This document shows positions 41,265 to 52,309 of a stretch of DNA of 64,000 nt, one piece after another. A program made the position numbers and the translations under genes. Source of the stretch: Aporrectodea caliginosa (lineage: Eukaryota > Annelida > Clitellata > Crassiclitellata > Lumbricidae); contig JACEVL010000690.1 of the NCBI GenBank assembly GCA_020284085.1, positions 501,501 through 565,500 on the forward strand. Reading direction: 5' to 3'. The stretch's first letter is position 1. The number at the start of each line of letters is the position of its first letter. The notes beneath the pieces were generated by a model. The model ran no database searches, was not told where the DNA came from, and saw nothing but the letters and a program-made list of their open reading frames with translations.

Positions 41265-41879
41265 GGGGAGACCGGGGATGGTTGCATCAATTTTCATATT
41301 TCATGTGCTATCCTTTTATTTTTGGAACAACCTAAATATTGTTTAGCCTATATATATCCTTCATATTTCAAAACCAAAACAAGCTATAGTGACGATTTTA
41401 GTGAGCAAGGGTGTAGCCACAATAGCTAACGGAACAGAGGGCTTCAAAGTGTTGCAACCAACCTCGGGCCGGGGTTGGTTGCAACGACCCTCGGGGACGG
41501 TTGCAACAGTATCAAAAGTAGTATAATTATTGAACTGAGGCTGCATTTGCCTAGGGTCTGTCTACATATAATAATGTAATAGATTGAAGAAATTCAAAAT
41601 TAAATCTAATCAAAAGCATCAATCAAGATGTTTGACTGTTTTTCTGCAATAATCGTCATGTAAAATGTCCGCTATATAATTTGTACTCGATAAGCGTATA
41701 TTCTCCATAGCAGGCTAGTCTACTTCTACCTATTTAGGCTTATAATGTTCAAGATTAATTAAAAATTGTAGAGCTTTTTCAAGCCTTCGAATTGTAACCA
41801 GAAAAGGAAAACGGGAATGTTATTTGCCTACTGACTCGCTTAGTGCCAAACATTATTAACTTACTAAAACTAAACAGTT

Positions 41880-42270
41880 TCTCCATTATATCTTCCATTG
41901 GAACCGGATATGTTCTTGAATTTTCATAAATTACAAATCGAACAGTTTCTTCCTCGTCAAATGTGGACAGATATAATTATGTGAACTCCCTTTTTAGATC
42001 ATCCGGCGATGAATTGTCGGATATACAAACCACAATGGTCTGTATTTTTTAAGTCCTTGAAGTTTAACCAGCACGTAATCACCTTGTTTTAAGCGATAAT
42101 GACGTACAGAGTGATCATCGCCATTTCCACAAAGCGTGTTTCATCAAGATTATCGGCACTGTCAGATGACCCACCCATCTTGTAGGCCAACACAAAAACC
42201 TTTTCCATCATCGTCATTATTTCTATCACTGTCAGATTCTTCACTGTCTTATCTAAAATTCGTCTCTTAC
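41880..42270 (-). pseudogene. Transposase C-terminal remnant (pogo-like, tentative)
   Basis: The minus strand reads DDHSVRHYRLKQGDYVLVKL, then with a shift ISDNSSPDDLKREF, then LYLSTFDEEETVRFVIYENS and TYPVPMEDIME. A GDYVLVK strand followed by an acidic region and a final FP/VP-x-ED segment is seen at the C-termini of pogo/jerky-type transposases. Stops and shifts interrupt it. Family call is tentative. Confidence 0.4.
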
Positions 42271-42442
42271 ATCATGGTATGTTGTTTTTTGCTTCTCTTT
42301 TGTTCTTATAATCTATTCGGCTTGACGACTGACCAGGGACAAGTTGAATGGTGACGCTCGACGACTGACTAGGCACCGGTTGATTGGTGACGCTCCACAA
42401 CTGACTAGGCACCGGTTGACTGTCCGTGGACTGAGGCTTGGT

Positions 42443-43269
42443 GGTCTACGTTCAAAACCGCGATCACAAAACAGCGATCGTCAAAACCGCGATCACAAAA
42501 TAGCGATGCACAAAACAGCGACTGCATAAAATAGCGATCATCAAAACCGATTAAATTCGAAGATTGACTTATTTAATGTACGTTGATTGGTCCTGATTGC
42601 GAACCTAATATTAGCGTTAATTATTTTACTAAATCATTTGAAGTTGTTGGAGTGAGAGCGGAAATGACAGCGTTGATTGGTCCTGATTGCGAACTTAATT
42701 GAACTTAAAATGCTGCAGTTATGTAGTCTAGGCCTATGTCTACATCGCAGGGGGAAAAAACAAATCCATCTAGAAGAATCCACAGAGAAACTGCAGACAA
42801 AATAAAAGCATCGTTGGCGATTATTTATTTTTATCGATTTATTTTTTTATTTATTTATTTTATTTTTTATTTATTTATTTTATTTTTATTTCTGTTATTT
42901 GCTATCTCAACCCATTTAATAACTAACTGTCAGAGCTGAGACAATTTTTCCTATCTGTTACCTGTTACAAGTTGCGACCTGTCAGCTTGATGTTGAGAAT
43001 AAACGAAATTGATTGATCGATTGATTACACTAATCGACCTATATTGGACTACCTTCGTGGAACTGGAAATAATTTAAGTCTTCAAATTTAACATTACATT
43101 TGTTATGATTATGTATACATCGTGATACATTTAAAACTTTCTATAATAAATTGGTGAAATCGCTGTTTTGATGATCGCTATTTTATGCAGTCGCTGTTTT
43201 GTGCATCGCTATTTTGTGATCGCGGTTTTGACGATCGCTGTTTTGTGATCGCGGTTTTGAACGTAAACC
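42443..43269. mobile_element. Fold-back element 4, ~100-bp arms of AAAACAGCGATC words
   Basis: Left arm GGTCTACGTTCAAAACCGCG... (42443-42545) and right arm, inverted, GGTTTACGTTCAAAACCGCG... (43150-43269) match almost perfectly over 100 bases. They are made of CAAAACAGCGAT, CAAAATAGCGAT and CAAAACCGCGAT words. Exact 8-bp duplication GGCTTGGT at 42435-42442 and 43270-43277. The interior contains an (ATTT)n tract (42825-42900) and no gene. Confidence 0.88.
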
Positions 43270-43929
43270 GGCTTGGTCACTGTTTTTCATTCACTGGGAC
43301 TTGTCTAGGGTTCTTCTGCTTCTGGTACGATTTTTGTTGTATAGAAGTTGTAACTGCTTAGCAGGCAAGTTCCTCCTTCCAATGCTCTGTTGCTCGAGTG
43401 TCTGTGAGTAACTCAGATTGCCCTAATTGTGACGAGCAGGCCAACAATGAGGACGGGTAATTGAAATAAATGCATGGGGTTGGTTGCAACATGTTGCAAC
43501 CAACCCCGATTAAAATGTTGCAACCAACCCCGAAGCAATGCATAGACATTGTTATAGAAAAAAATTATCGACAGCGTTTGTTTTAAATAAAATCACTAAA
43601 TGCATTTTCAAGCCCAATTCCTTGTTCCCCTTATGGCACCAAACAACACTAAATTGTTTCAACACATTAAGCTACAATACAAAAAAACACAAAACAGAAA
43701 AATTTACTTTTGATGTCCGAAAATAAATTTTTACTTTTTTCGGTAGTTCTAATCAACTGCCTGCCAAGAAATTAAGTCACGTTGACCCTAAATACATTCT
43801 TTACAAGATAGGCAATTTAATGTTACGTGGCTATTATTTAGCGCTTAACTAGAGATAGTGTTGCAACCATCCCCTGTTGCATCCAACCCCGGTCTCCCCT
43901 ATTTTAATGTATAATAAGTATGTATTTTA

Positions 43930-44540
43930 ATCTGCTTAACATCTAAAATCTGTTATATGGCAGATGATGTTTTAGGGTTCGCTTCTAATCGCTATCGTGT
44001 TTGAAATTAATTTTCATGTCTTTAACTTTTGGTCCTTCTATTCTTATGTGTTGTCAGGTTCTCGTTAGCAGAGGCTAATTCTGAACATTTTTAGCGTTTA
44101 ACATAATTATAACAGAAAATGACACGTTTGACCAAAAACAAAATGTCTGTGGTAAAAGAGAAACTCTTTATAGTAATAAAGAAATGTGACAAAACAGAGG
44201 TGAAGGTCTCATCATCGATATCTACTGTCGAAAGCTTAGTTCATCTCGTCTGACTTTTCAAGTTCAGGCACATTTGGGTTGGCGATGTTTCTTCAGAATC
44301 GCTCTTTCTTTATCATCGGTAGACGCAGAAATAGCTATCATTCAGAGACGACATTCCAGCTGGACTCACATTTAATCGTTGTTATGAGTAACTGTTAGCC
44401 TACTGATGCAGTTAGCCTAGGCTCCCTCTGCTGCAACGCCAGAGCCGGATTTACAAATGTGGTGAAACTGTGGGGGCCCCAGCCCCACAGAATCACAACA
44501 AAAGGACACATTAAACGTGTTATGTTAAACGAATCAACAT
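43930..44540. other. No gene; possible hAT end near 44450
   Basis: AT-rich. CCAGAGCCGGATTTACAAATG at 44449 followed by a GGGGCCCCAGCCCC palindrome resembles one hAT terminus; no partner found. Confidence 0.35.
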
Positions 44541-44544
44541 TCGT

Positions 44545-45010
44545 CTAAGTAAGTAAGTAAGTAGGTAGGTATGTTCTTTATTAAAGACAAAAATAATTTA
44601 GGTATAAAAAACCATAATAAGGATAAGAAAATTAAGTCAACTAGAAATCACATGTCTAACTGTACAACATCCTAGCCAAGAAACCGCTCCTGGTAAGGGA
44701 ATCAAATCTAGGGAAAACACGGTTATGTGAGCGTGGGCGCAGGTAATGACCAGTACAAATGACAGGGGGAGAAGGTCTTGCAGGATGTGGCTAGTATTTG
44801 TTAAGATGTGTATAAATAGGTCTACGTCAGCTTTTTTACAAAGCTCCTCAACGGTGGGGAAAGGTTTGGGTAGGAAACCAAGGCGTAATAACTTGCGGAC
44901 CAGCGCGCTCAGAGTCAAGTCTATTATTAATTCGCGCCTTCTGTCTTTTTGTACAAGATCAGTAGGTCTTATAATAACCCTGTCTAGTGTTAAAGTATAC
45001 ATCTTTTACA
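44545..45010 (-). mobile_element. LINE 3' end with (ACTT)n tail
   Basis: The minus strand from about 45000 reads LDRVIIRPTDLVQKDRR, LGFLPKPFPTVEELCKKADV and DLFIHILTNTSHILQDLLP, the end of an ORF2-type protein, and then after a shift a short basic tail. The 3' untranslated part ends in (ACCT/ACTT)n at 44549-44573. A clade distinct from the L2-like copies. Confidence 0.6.
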
Positions 45011-45260
45011 GTTTAACGATATTACTACTGTCACGGGTAACCAACTTAGGGGACCCCAGTGATGGGATCGGTGTAATGTATTTGGTTTCTCGTAGGTGGA
45101 TGACGGGAAACTGCCCTCAAAGTTCAGGATGGCCTGGCAGCTCCCGTCGGCAAATGCCCGCATGTTGCCCTGGGGGTGATGGACATAAATTCGCCTTGGT
45201 GGATTTTCCAAGGTCTAACCTCTGCAGCTGCGGTCGCCCTCTCAGAATCAATGTCAGATG
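45010..45260 (-). other. Unrecognised 73-codon frame upstream of the LINE end
   Basis: The minus-strand frame MENPPRRIYVHHPQGNMRAF...SFPSSTYEKPNTLHRSHHW has no known motif. It may belong to the same element or to an unrelated transcript. Confidence 0.3.
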
Positions 45261-45479
45261 ATGATAGAAAATGAAAGATTTATTGCTTCGATAGCCGTAT
45301 CAATGTTGTTACAGTTATGCAGCTTAACATAAACTTGAACTGACCTCAGTACAAAACGAGCGGTAACTGTCTGTCCCTTCGCCTTCAGCGGCACGCAACG
45401 ACGACAATCACTTTATCGACACTGCCTTATAAAGAACTGACGAATTACTACTGACTAACCAAAGCCGATCGAACTAAAC

Positions 45480-46000
45480 TGAGCCTTCGGCTAAGAATCA
45501 ACAAAGGAAATAACCGACAAGGCCTTCGGCCGCGAGTCAAAAACAGAAAAGAACCACAAGGCCTTCGGCCGCGAGTCAAAATCAGAAAATGAACCCCGGT
45601 CGTCCGTGTGTTCGCAATTTATAGAGAAAGCTGCAGCCCTGGGAAGGAAGATCAAAGAAAAGACCGCAAAGGCAGATAGCAGAGCAAAAAGGAAGAGCCG
45701 CCGCAAAGGCAGAGCAAAAAGGAAGCCGCCTTAAGGGAGGGGAAGAAAGTCGACGGCAGAAAAGGAGCAGACCAAAGGAAAGACCGCAAAGGCAAATAGC
45801 AGAGCAAAAAGGAAGAGCCGCCGCAAAGGCAAATAGCAGAGCAAAGAGAGATTCGCCGCAAAGGCGAATAGCAGAGCAAAAAGGATGCCGCCTTAAGGGA
45901 GGGGAAGAAAGTCGACGGCCGAAAAAGAGCAAATCAGAGGAAAGACGCCGCCCAGGCGGCAGGCGCGGGGGAGACAAAGACACACGTCAACACGGACGAC
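45480..46000. repeat. Purine-rich repeat array, possibly an LTR or leader
   Basis: 45490-45590: repeats of AAGGCCTTCGGCCGCGAGTC. 45640-45960: two higher-order units of GCAAAGGCAAATAGCAGAGC, AAAAAGGAAGAGCCGCC and TTAAGGGAGGGGAAGAAAGTCGACGGC, almost free of T. A TTATAAAGAACTGACG box lies upstream at 45427. Long minus-strand frames rich in Leu, Cys and Phe are translations of the repeat. Confidence 0.6.
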
Positions 46001-46384
46001 CGAAAGAAAACCAAACAAGATTAACAAGTGCAAATCGGGGGTCAAGAAGGGCAATTTCGCCACACTACTATAATTATATAATTACACTAAAAAGAAGGAG
46101 CAGAGGGAGAATAGTAGCAGGAGAAGGAGGATTATGAGGAGGATGAAAAAGACGAGCAGTCCTTTAAGCTAAACCTGAGTCAGCCATGACTATGAAGTGT
46201 TAGCGACTTCATTTTCTTAGCCGCGGCATATGAGGGCGGGTGGCCAGGTCTCTCCCTCGTCGTGTCGTCTATACTATGCTGCCCTCGTCGTGTCGTCTAT
46301 ACTCTGCAGCCCAACTAATTTCGTTGCTGTTGAGTGCGTCTCTTTTCGAGATGCATAGGGCTCACAATCAACTGATTAACCAAT

Positions 46385-46500
46385 GTAACGTAATGTAATG
46401 TAATGTAACACGACATTTATAAAGCGCCACTCAGAAGCGATCATCACGTGGCCATAAAACAGCTGAAAAGTGCTTTAAGAGTCTTGAGAAAACCATGTAG
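46385..46500 (-). mobile_element. L2-like LINE tail, (ATTAC)n
   Basis: The minus strand reads TTCTCAAGACTCTTAAAGCA, ATCGCTTCTGAGTGGCGCTT, TATAAATGTCGTG and (TTACA)n. The same 3' end as the 8.25-kb LINE. Confidence 0.6.
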
Positions 46501-46519
46501 TCAGTAGTCACATACAGCA

Positions 46520-46642
46520 TGCATGTATGTATGTATGTATGTATGTATGTATGTATGTATGTATGTATGTATGTATGCATGCATGCATGTATGTATGTAC
46601 GTATGTATGTACGTACGTATGTATGTATGTATGTATGCATGC
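46520..46642. repeat. (ATGT)n/(ATGC)n microsatellite
   Basis: About thirty TATG units with some GCATGC and TACG variants. Frames over it are artefacts. Confidence 0.95.
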
Positions 46643-46804
46643 ATTAAAACACTTAATATAGCGCATTATTTAGTGTCTCACAAAAGCGCTTTCTCTGCGC
46701 TAGTCTATATGGTGCATGACTCATGTAACTTAAATGTAGACTAGGCTATTACATGAGGTAGCCAAACAATGCACAGTAAATAAGAAAGAGTCACCAATGG
46801 CGGG

Positions 46805-46805
<1 letters not shown>

Positions 46806-46843
<38 letters not shown>

Positions 46844-46853
46844 ACACACACGG
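46806..46853. repeat. (CA)n microsatellite
   Basis: Near-pure CA dinucleotides. Confidence 0.95.
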
Positions 46854-49310
46854 TATTAATACTAATAATTATTAATGCAATGTAAGTATACTTTACTACT
46901 TACATCAGAGGTAGATTTGTCATCCGCCATAACTTTATGTGACAAAACTCATAGTTAATTATCGTCGAACTGAAAAATATTAAGACGGCCTATAGACAAC
47001 GCGATGTAAACGTGGCGTTTTCCGAAAGCAAAAATTGTTGACGTATCAGTAGAACTCTTATAAGAAGCAACTGTATTTAATGGCAAGCATTCCCGTATAA
47101 AGATATGCAAGCATGTGTTTGTGTGTGGGTGTGTGTGTGTGTTTGTTTGTTTGCTTGTGTGTGTAAGTGAATTTACATGTAGGCATGGTTACGATTGTCT
47201 TCAGCCGTGGGTGGCCTCTCCTGACATTGATTGTCTTATCTCTCCAGCCTTTTTGATTTGTCCCGCCATCACTCAAGTCAGAGTCGAAGACTTCAGAACT
47301 TCAGATATTGATGATTTCCACCTGGCAGATATGATTCGATCATATCTGCCAGGACAAGCGTAACACGGTTAATGCAGCTAATTTAAACATTTCTCAGAAG
47401 TTAATGGATGATAAACTTTGAAATATGTCTACTTTGACTGCATCAACCGATTGTAAGGATAAACAAGACTTTTTATCACGGGCATCCAACGTTAGCGACC
47501 TCTATAGATCTCTTATCCCCAGACTAGAAACCAGATCGTACATGTGTGGAATAGCTTTCGACTTTGCTAATGTAACTGTCATTTGACAACTATTAATAAA
47601 TATCAAGTTCAAAAACAGACAGAATATGTGTATATGTATATAATATGCATATATGGATACATCATACATATGTCTGTGTATATAATCATGTGTATAAGTA
47701 GGCTATATATATGTGAATATGTAGGCTATATAATATTATGTGTTTAAGTGTATATGTATATATATGTGCGTGTTTGTTTATAATGCCCACACATTTGCGA
47801 AAGTTGTGTATTTGTATAATTATATTAACATAGGTAGTTTCGAATATTTTTTTTTCTGATTTTTTGCTCATTTTTATTATTAGCCTTAACATACAACTTA
47901 ATAATGATAAAATATTGATTTTGTTTTCTTTTTCACGTGTGGGGACACTTAGGGAATTCCCTGTCTGCTTGGAAAGAACAGTAGGCCTACGTCTTGGTCC
48001 TTCCTCTGCACCGTGTGTAGGCCTATAATCATTCCTCCTGTAGCCGACATGCACTGGCGTACGTTATGTTCCGCGTACTAAACACAGTTACCGGTACTGT
48101 AGACAGGCGCTGCTATTACCTAATCGTGCGTAACGCCATGCCATTACTCTTATCTAATTGCTTATTAACTTGTCATCAGAATGGTTTCGGGAATAATATA
48201 TATTCGACCAACTAATAGCAGACGATACAGAGGCGCATTGCCTATCAGCTAATTATCTTCCGAATGGAACATCAGTCCTTTTGAATTGCGGCAGAGTCGG
48301 AAATGGAAGACTGGAGGAACGGAGGTAAGGAGGAAGTGAGACGGATGGAGGCAGGAAGAAAGATAGACAGGAACTGAAACACACGCATGAAGAAAGGGAG
48401 TTAGACATCAATGGGAAGAGGTAGAGTCAGAGGGAGGGAAATTGAGTGAGAAGAGCAGGAATGGAGACAGGACGGAGGTAAGGAAGAAGGAAGGAAGGAA
48501 GGGAAGGAGATGCAGTGAGGCTGAGAAGAAGGCTGGAGGGATTGAGGCCGTCAGCCAAGTAGGTAGGCAGGACATTAGGCAGGGCGCAGAGACAGTAGGA
48601 GAAGACAAGAAGAACGGATAGCATGAAATTCTCCAACCGTTCCAAATACCATACTGCGTCTTCTACATCGACCTACTCTTTCATCCCTCACGTTTTCGTT
48701 CCGCTTGAAAACTGAATCTTAGCTCATTCAGAATTTCTTCCTATCTCTATGCTGTCCTCCATCTTCAAATCATTCTCGTCTCAGGCGGAATTTGTCTTAA
48801 CACTTACTCTGCCTCTTTTTGAATTTAGTTACTTGGCAACTGAACTTGGCTGGTTCCAATTGGTATCTCTGAAATGCTCGTGCTCTGTGCTTAGCTTTTC
48901 AAGTAGCTTAATAGAAATACATATTATAACGATTACCACTATCAACACGCAACCTACGAATGTTTCTTTTACTTGCATCGTCTTTTATTGAGGGACTATT
49001 CAGAGGCGCTATATGTACAGTAGTGGTGTACACTGTGACTCTGCGAGTATAAGAGGGCCAAGCAGTGGCAAGCACATCTCTTTAAGGGATGCCACAATCA
49101 TATTAGCCACGCATTGGCCGACTAATTGCTATTAAATATACTGATTTAATGCGCGGACAAAGACGATTAGCAAACCAGTTAACTGCAAGACTAGAAACAC
49201 TAAACCAGTTTGGAAGCGATTCAACAGAAGTCCGCAGTATCAAAAGCAGCTGACAAGAAGAAAATGCGCTGTAACCCTACCCCTGACCATATAGTTAATT
49301 AGACGCCGGT
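46854..49310. other. No supported gene; several simple repeats
   Basis: (GT)n at 47116-47165, a perfect 15-bp palindrome at 47321-47353, TATATG-rich tract at 47620-47780, GGA/GAA-rich tract at 48295-48620. The 82-codon frame 47115-47363 and the 80-codon frame 48749-48991 have no motif. Confidence 0.45.
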
Positions 49311-49315
49311 TCTTA

Positions 49316-49580
49316 ATGCACAAGGTGATAGATTTGACCTGTTCGTCTCCCGGACCAGGTCAGCCATTGCTCAACGCCGCGTCTTTGCAACTGTGGGTCC
49401 TTTTTTGTGCAATAACCTTCCCCCAAATTCGGGCTGAGATTTTGGCAGGTGGTTTAACCACTTCGGTCCGTTGCTTGAAAACTTTTCTCTTTTCACGGAA
49501 TGCTCACGCTGGAAGCGCCTCTGAATAGTCATCACTGCTAGAGGCGCTTTATAAATGACCAGGTACAATACAATACAAGG
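49316..49580 (+). mobile_element. L2-like LINE 3' end, tail (AATAC)n
   Basis: A frame ending CLKTFLFSRNAHAGSASE matches the LINE C-terminus (LFFFRGALRTGSASD at 10.2 kb). GCGCCTCTGAATAG, AGAGGCGCTTTATAAATG and (AATAC)n at 49563-49575 follow. Confidence 0.8.
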
Positions 49581-51425
49581 TATCAACTGCGCAACAAATC
49601 CTAAAGAACCTGATTCATGCGAAGCCGTATTGACGACTTCCAAGTCTAAACTGAGTCACCTATATTGACAGTCACATCTAACCAAACTCACTGGACAGAA
49701 TTGGTCAAGTGAGACTCACGGAATATTTACTTTAATTATGCAGGTGCAATTTATGTAGAATACGCGGAAAATGATAACTACTGACAAATCTGACTCTCTC
49801 CTGTTTTATCTTTTTCTTGCCTTCAATGGACTAAAAAATGTAGTCAAAAACCTTCTTTCAGAGGACAGCGACTGATTATGAGAGGACACAATCTGAAACT
49901 GTATGATAAGCGTGTTCTATTAGACATTAGAAATTTTATCGCCGAAGAATTGAGGATCAGTGGAACTGGCTATCACAGGGAATAGCATCTGCACCAAACT
50001 CGAGATTTTTCAAACAGAAATTAAACAGCTGGATGGAACGATATAGGCCAGACAAGCTTTAATAATCTTTGTTCATTATTTCAAACTGACACTCCACAGT
50101 ATGATTACAATTCATAGTATGAAAGGATGATCACAAGTAATTGCAGGAGTCGAATTGAACTGTTTGGCAGCCATGCAAAACGCCCATCCGATTCTACTGC
50201 GCATTTTACTATCGCCTTCTGGCGAATGAAAAGCTGAGTCGATCTTTGGGAGGGTAACGGGAAGTGATCCCGCGTCCGTGATCATCTTCTGCTCTTCATG
50301 CCAGAGTGTTACCATTATCCTTAGGCTAACCTTAGCCCTTACCGAAGATTGAGCTTGTGTAGGCTAACTAGCCTATTAACTGTAATTGTCACGACAGCAA
50401 TGTTTTATGGCGCTGCGCAAGTCGTTTGACATCGGCGAATAATAATAGAGATCGTTCCACATGCGTTAACTGCACGATAATTATTTTACAACTAGGCAGC
50501 CTATAGTGCAGGTTAAATGCATCGGAGTTTCTGATGCATTGTTAAGTCAACGTGTATAAGGACTGTCACAAAAGGCCTTCATCTATAAGTCGTTGCCTGG
50601 TGACCAGCGTACCTGAGCTAGGCTGAATATGATAGTATGGAGAGTAGCCTAGCCTATTATAGTAGATATCGATTAGAGGAGTCTTCGCTTAGTCAGTCGG
50701 TGAACGTCAGAGCGAGCAGAAGGACGCATTCGGGAGAAGACGGTCGGAAGGACTGACGGACGCAGACACTGAAGAGAAGGGAGTTGGAAAAGAAGCGGAA
50801 GTTAAGCTCTTATTTATCTTGCCCTATAGTCTTCGTAAGTGTGAAGATAGACTATAATTGTGTAAATAATATAAGCTGCTTCAAGGCATGATAATCTACA
50901 TGTATGCATGTATAGCATAAATATTCTGGAGCTTATTTGAAGACTAGATACATTTGGTCTGTAACAGTTATAGGCTGTTCGAAGTTTCGAGCATCGATTT
51001 TCATTTAAAAGGGTGCAAGCTAATAATTCGCGAGTTATTTTCGAACATTCTATAAAGGCAATATTATTGTTATGAGATAAAGGAAAGTTTGACAAATATT
51101 TTGTTGACTGTTAGGCCTACTCTTGATATAGAGTGATATGTAAGTCGGTACACAAGAATACGTGAAAGATATGCTTACGTGAGATGCAACAATTATTTTG
51201 CTAGCTGATTAATACGCAGTTTTGGTGTATTTTTGGCAGTCTGTATTCATGGTATTCTTAATCAAGAGGTTAATCTTGCCGTTGCCCGCTGTCTGATGCT
51301 GGAGATGTGGGTACTGGTGTATATGTCATAAACTATGACCAAAGTGTTACCAAACTTTACCTGATGATAGTTATTAGCATAAGTAGGCCTAATCAAACGC
51401 GCCTAATTCCATCGTGATATAAAAA
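49581..51425. other. No supported gene
   Basis: No frame over 95 codons, no motif. A GA-rich stretch at 50690-50800 and one TAGGCCTA (51112). Repeated GTAGGCTA/TAGCCTA variants at 50322-50380 and 50640-50660. Confidence 0.4.
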
Positions 51426-51429
51426 CCTT

Positions 51430-51715
51430 CTGCTGCCTCTGGTCGTCCTCTCCGTTCTTTAGACCCAAATGATCCACTGGTACCTCGGACTCGGACTGCT
51501 ATTGCTCAGCACCGTGCATATGCATCGTCTGGGCCCTTGTTCTGGAAATGATCTTCCCTCTATGACTCGTTCCATGATTTTAACTGGGATTATTTGCTGC
51601 CTCTGTCCGTGGTCTTAAGAATTTTCTTTTCTCGTGACTCCTCGCATTCGGAGCGACTCTGATTAGGTTTTACTGAGAGAGGCGCTTTAGAAATCCGTAA
51701 ATTACATTACATTAA
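51430..51715 (+). mobile_element. L2-like LINE 3' end, tail (ATTAC)n
   Basis: Reads ASGRPLRSLDPNDPLVPRTR, TAIAQHRAYASSGPLFWN, then DLPSMTRSMILTG in a shifted frame, matching the 8.25-kb LINE. It ends AGAGGCGCTTTAGAAATCCG plus ATTACATTACATTA. Confidence 0.85.
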
Positions 51716-51954
51716 AAGTGTTGTAGATGTACAGCTGCCGCTGGCAAGCGAGTGAGAAAGTAAGTAAGGACTGTTATGGGTTGTTTGTACAGCAGAAAGT
51801 CTTAATGTTCCCTTCCACTCCTTAACCGTGTTTAACCGCAAAGACATGGACAGAATATGTTGCTGCACCAACTGATAAAAATTCCATAGGGTATTTCACA
51901 TTGAAGTCAATTTCCAAACCCATAATTATTGTCCCATAGTGCATTTTCTATAAA

Positions 51955-52308
51955 TTAGACGTCGTGATGGTATCGAATTAACATAAACTTTGTGCATAAG
52001 CGGTTGAGTTCCACTAAGTTGACATCTCCAAAGAGTACACAAGACACCGCTTGGTAAAAGCAATCACCCGATGCAGGAATGCTGATGCAGGTGAAGACCT
52101 TCCTGAATGCTGGATACAGCAGCTGCTGTAGCAGAGTCTTACTGATTCGCACAGGAGATTCATCGCAAGTCTGGGGCAGAGTTAAACGAACAAACCTCGC
52201 CCCTTGTTTTCTCTTCACAGATCTTTCACTCAAAACGTAAGACAAATCCCAGCCTGATTGGTCCCATATTCCTATTATCCTCCCTCGCCGTTTCAATTCT
52301 ATACACAA
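51955..52308 (-). CDS. OTU-like cysteine-protease fragment (tentative), 117 aa
   Basis: The C-terminal part reads ISIPASGDCFYQAVSCVLFG, close to the OTU signature (D-G-N-C-F-x-A-x-S---G) with a candidate catalytic Asp and Cys, followed by a helix with LNRLCTKFMLIRYHHDV. The N-terminal half (IIGIWDQSGWDLSYVL) is unrecognised. OTU proteins remove ubiquitin, but many invertebrate copies are carried by transposons. The frame stops before the catalytic His region, so it is an exon or a fragment. Confidence 0.4.
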   Translation of the reverse strand: MCIELKRRGRIIGIWDQSGWDLSYVLSERSVKRKQGARFVRLTLPQTCDESPVRISKTLLQQLLYPAFRKVFTCISIPASGDCFYQAVSCVLFGDVNLVELNRLCTKFMLIRYHHDV

Positions 52309-52309
52309 T

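Larger units (their letters stand above)
41265..43899. mobile_element. TA-flanked transposon with GGGGAGACCGGGG ends
   Basis: Ends GGGGAGACCGGGGATGGTTG (41265 on) and, inverted, GGGGAGACCGGGGTTGGATG (ending 43899). TA on each side (41263-41264 and 43900-43901); joining the flanks restores the 23-bp tandem repeat exactly, so TA is the target duplication. Copies of GTTGCAACCAACCCCG in both orientations lie inside (41449-41508, 43478-43535). A minus-strand transposase remnant lies at 41880-42270, and fold-back element 4 is nested at 42443. TA targeting fits the Tc1/mariner/pogo group. Confidence 0.8.

Noticed and set aside
45582..45983. 133-codon minus-strand frame with repeated LPFCSAICLCG
   Set aside because: Arises from the purine-rich repeat array; all three frames are open for that reason.
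47115..47363. 82-codon frame considered as an exon
   Set aside because: Starts in the (GT)n repeat and its end is the 15-bp palindrome; no domain or splice sites recognised.
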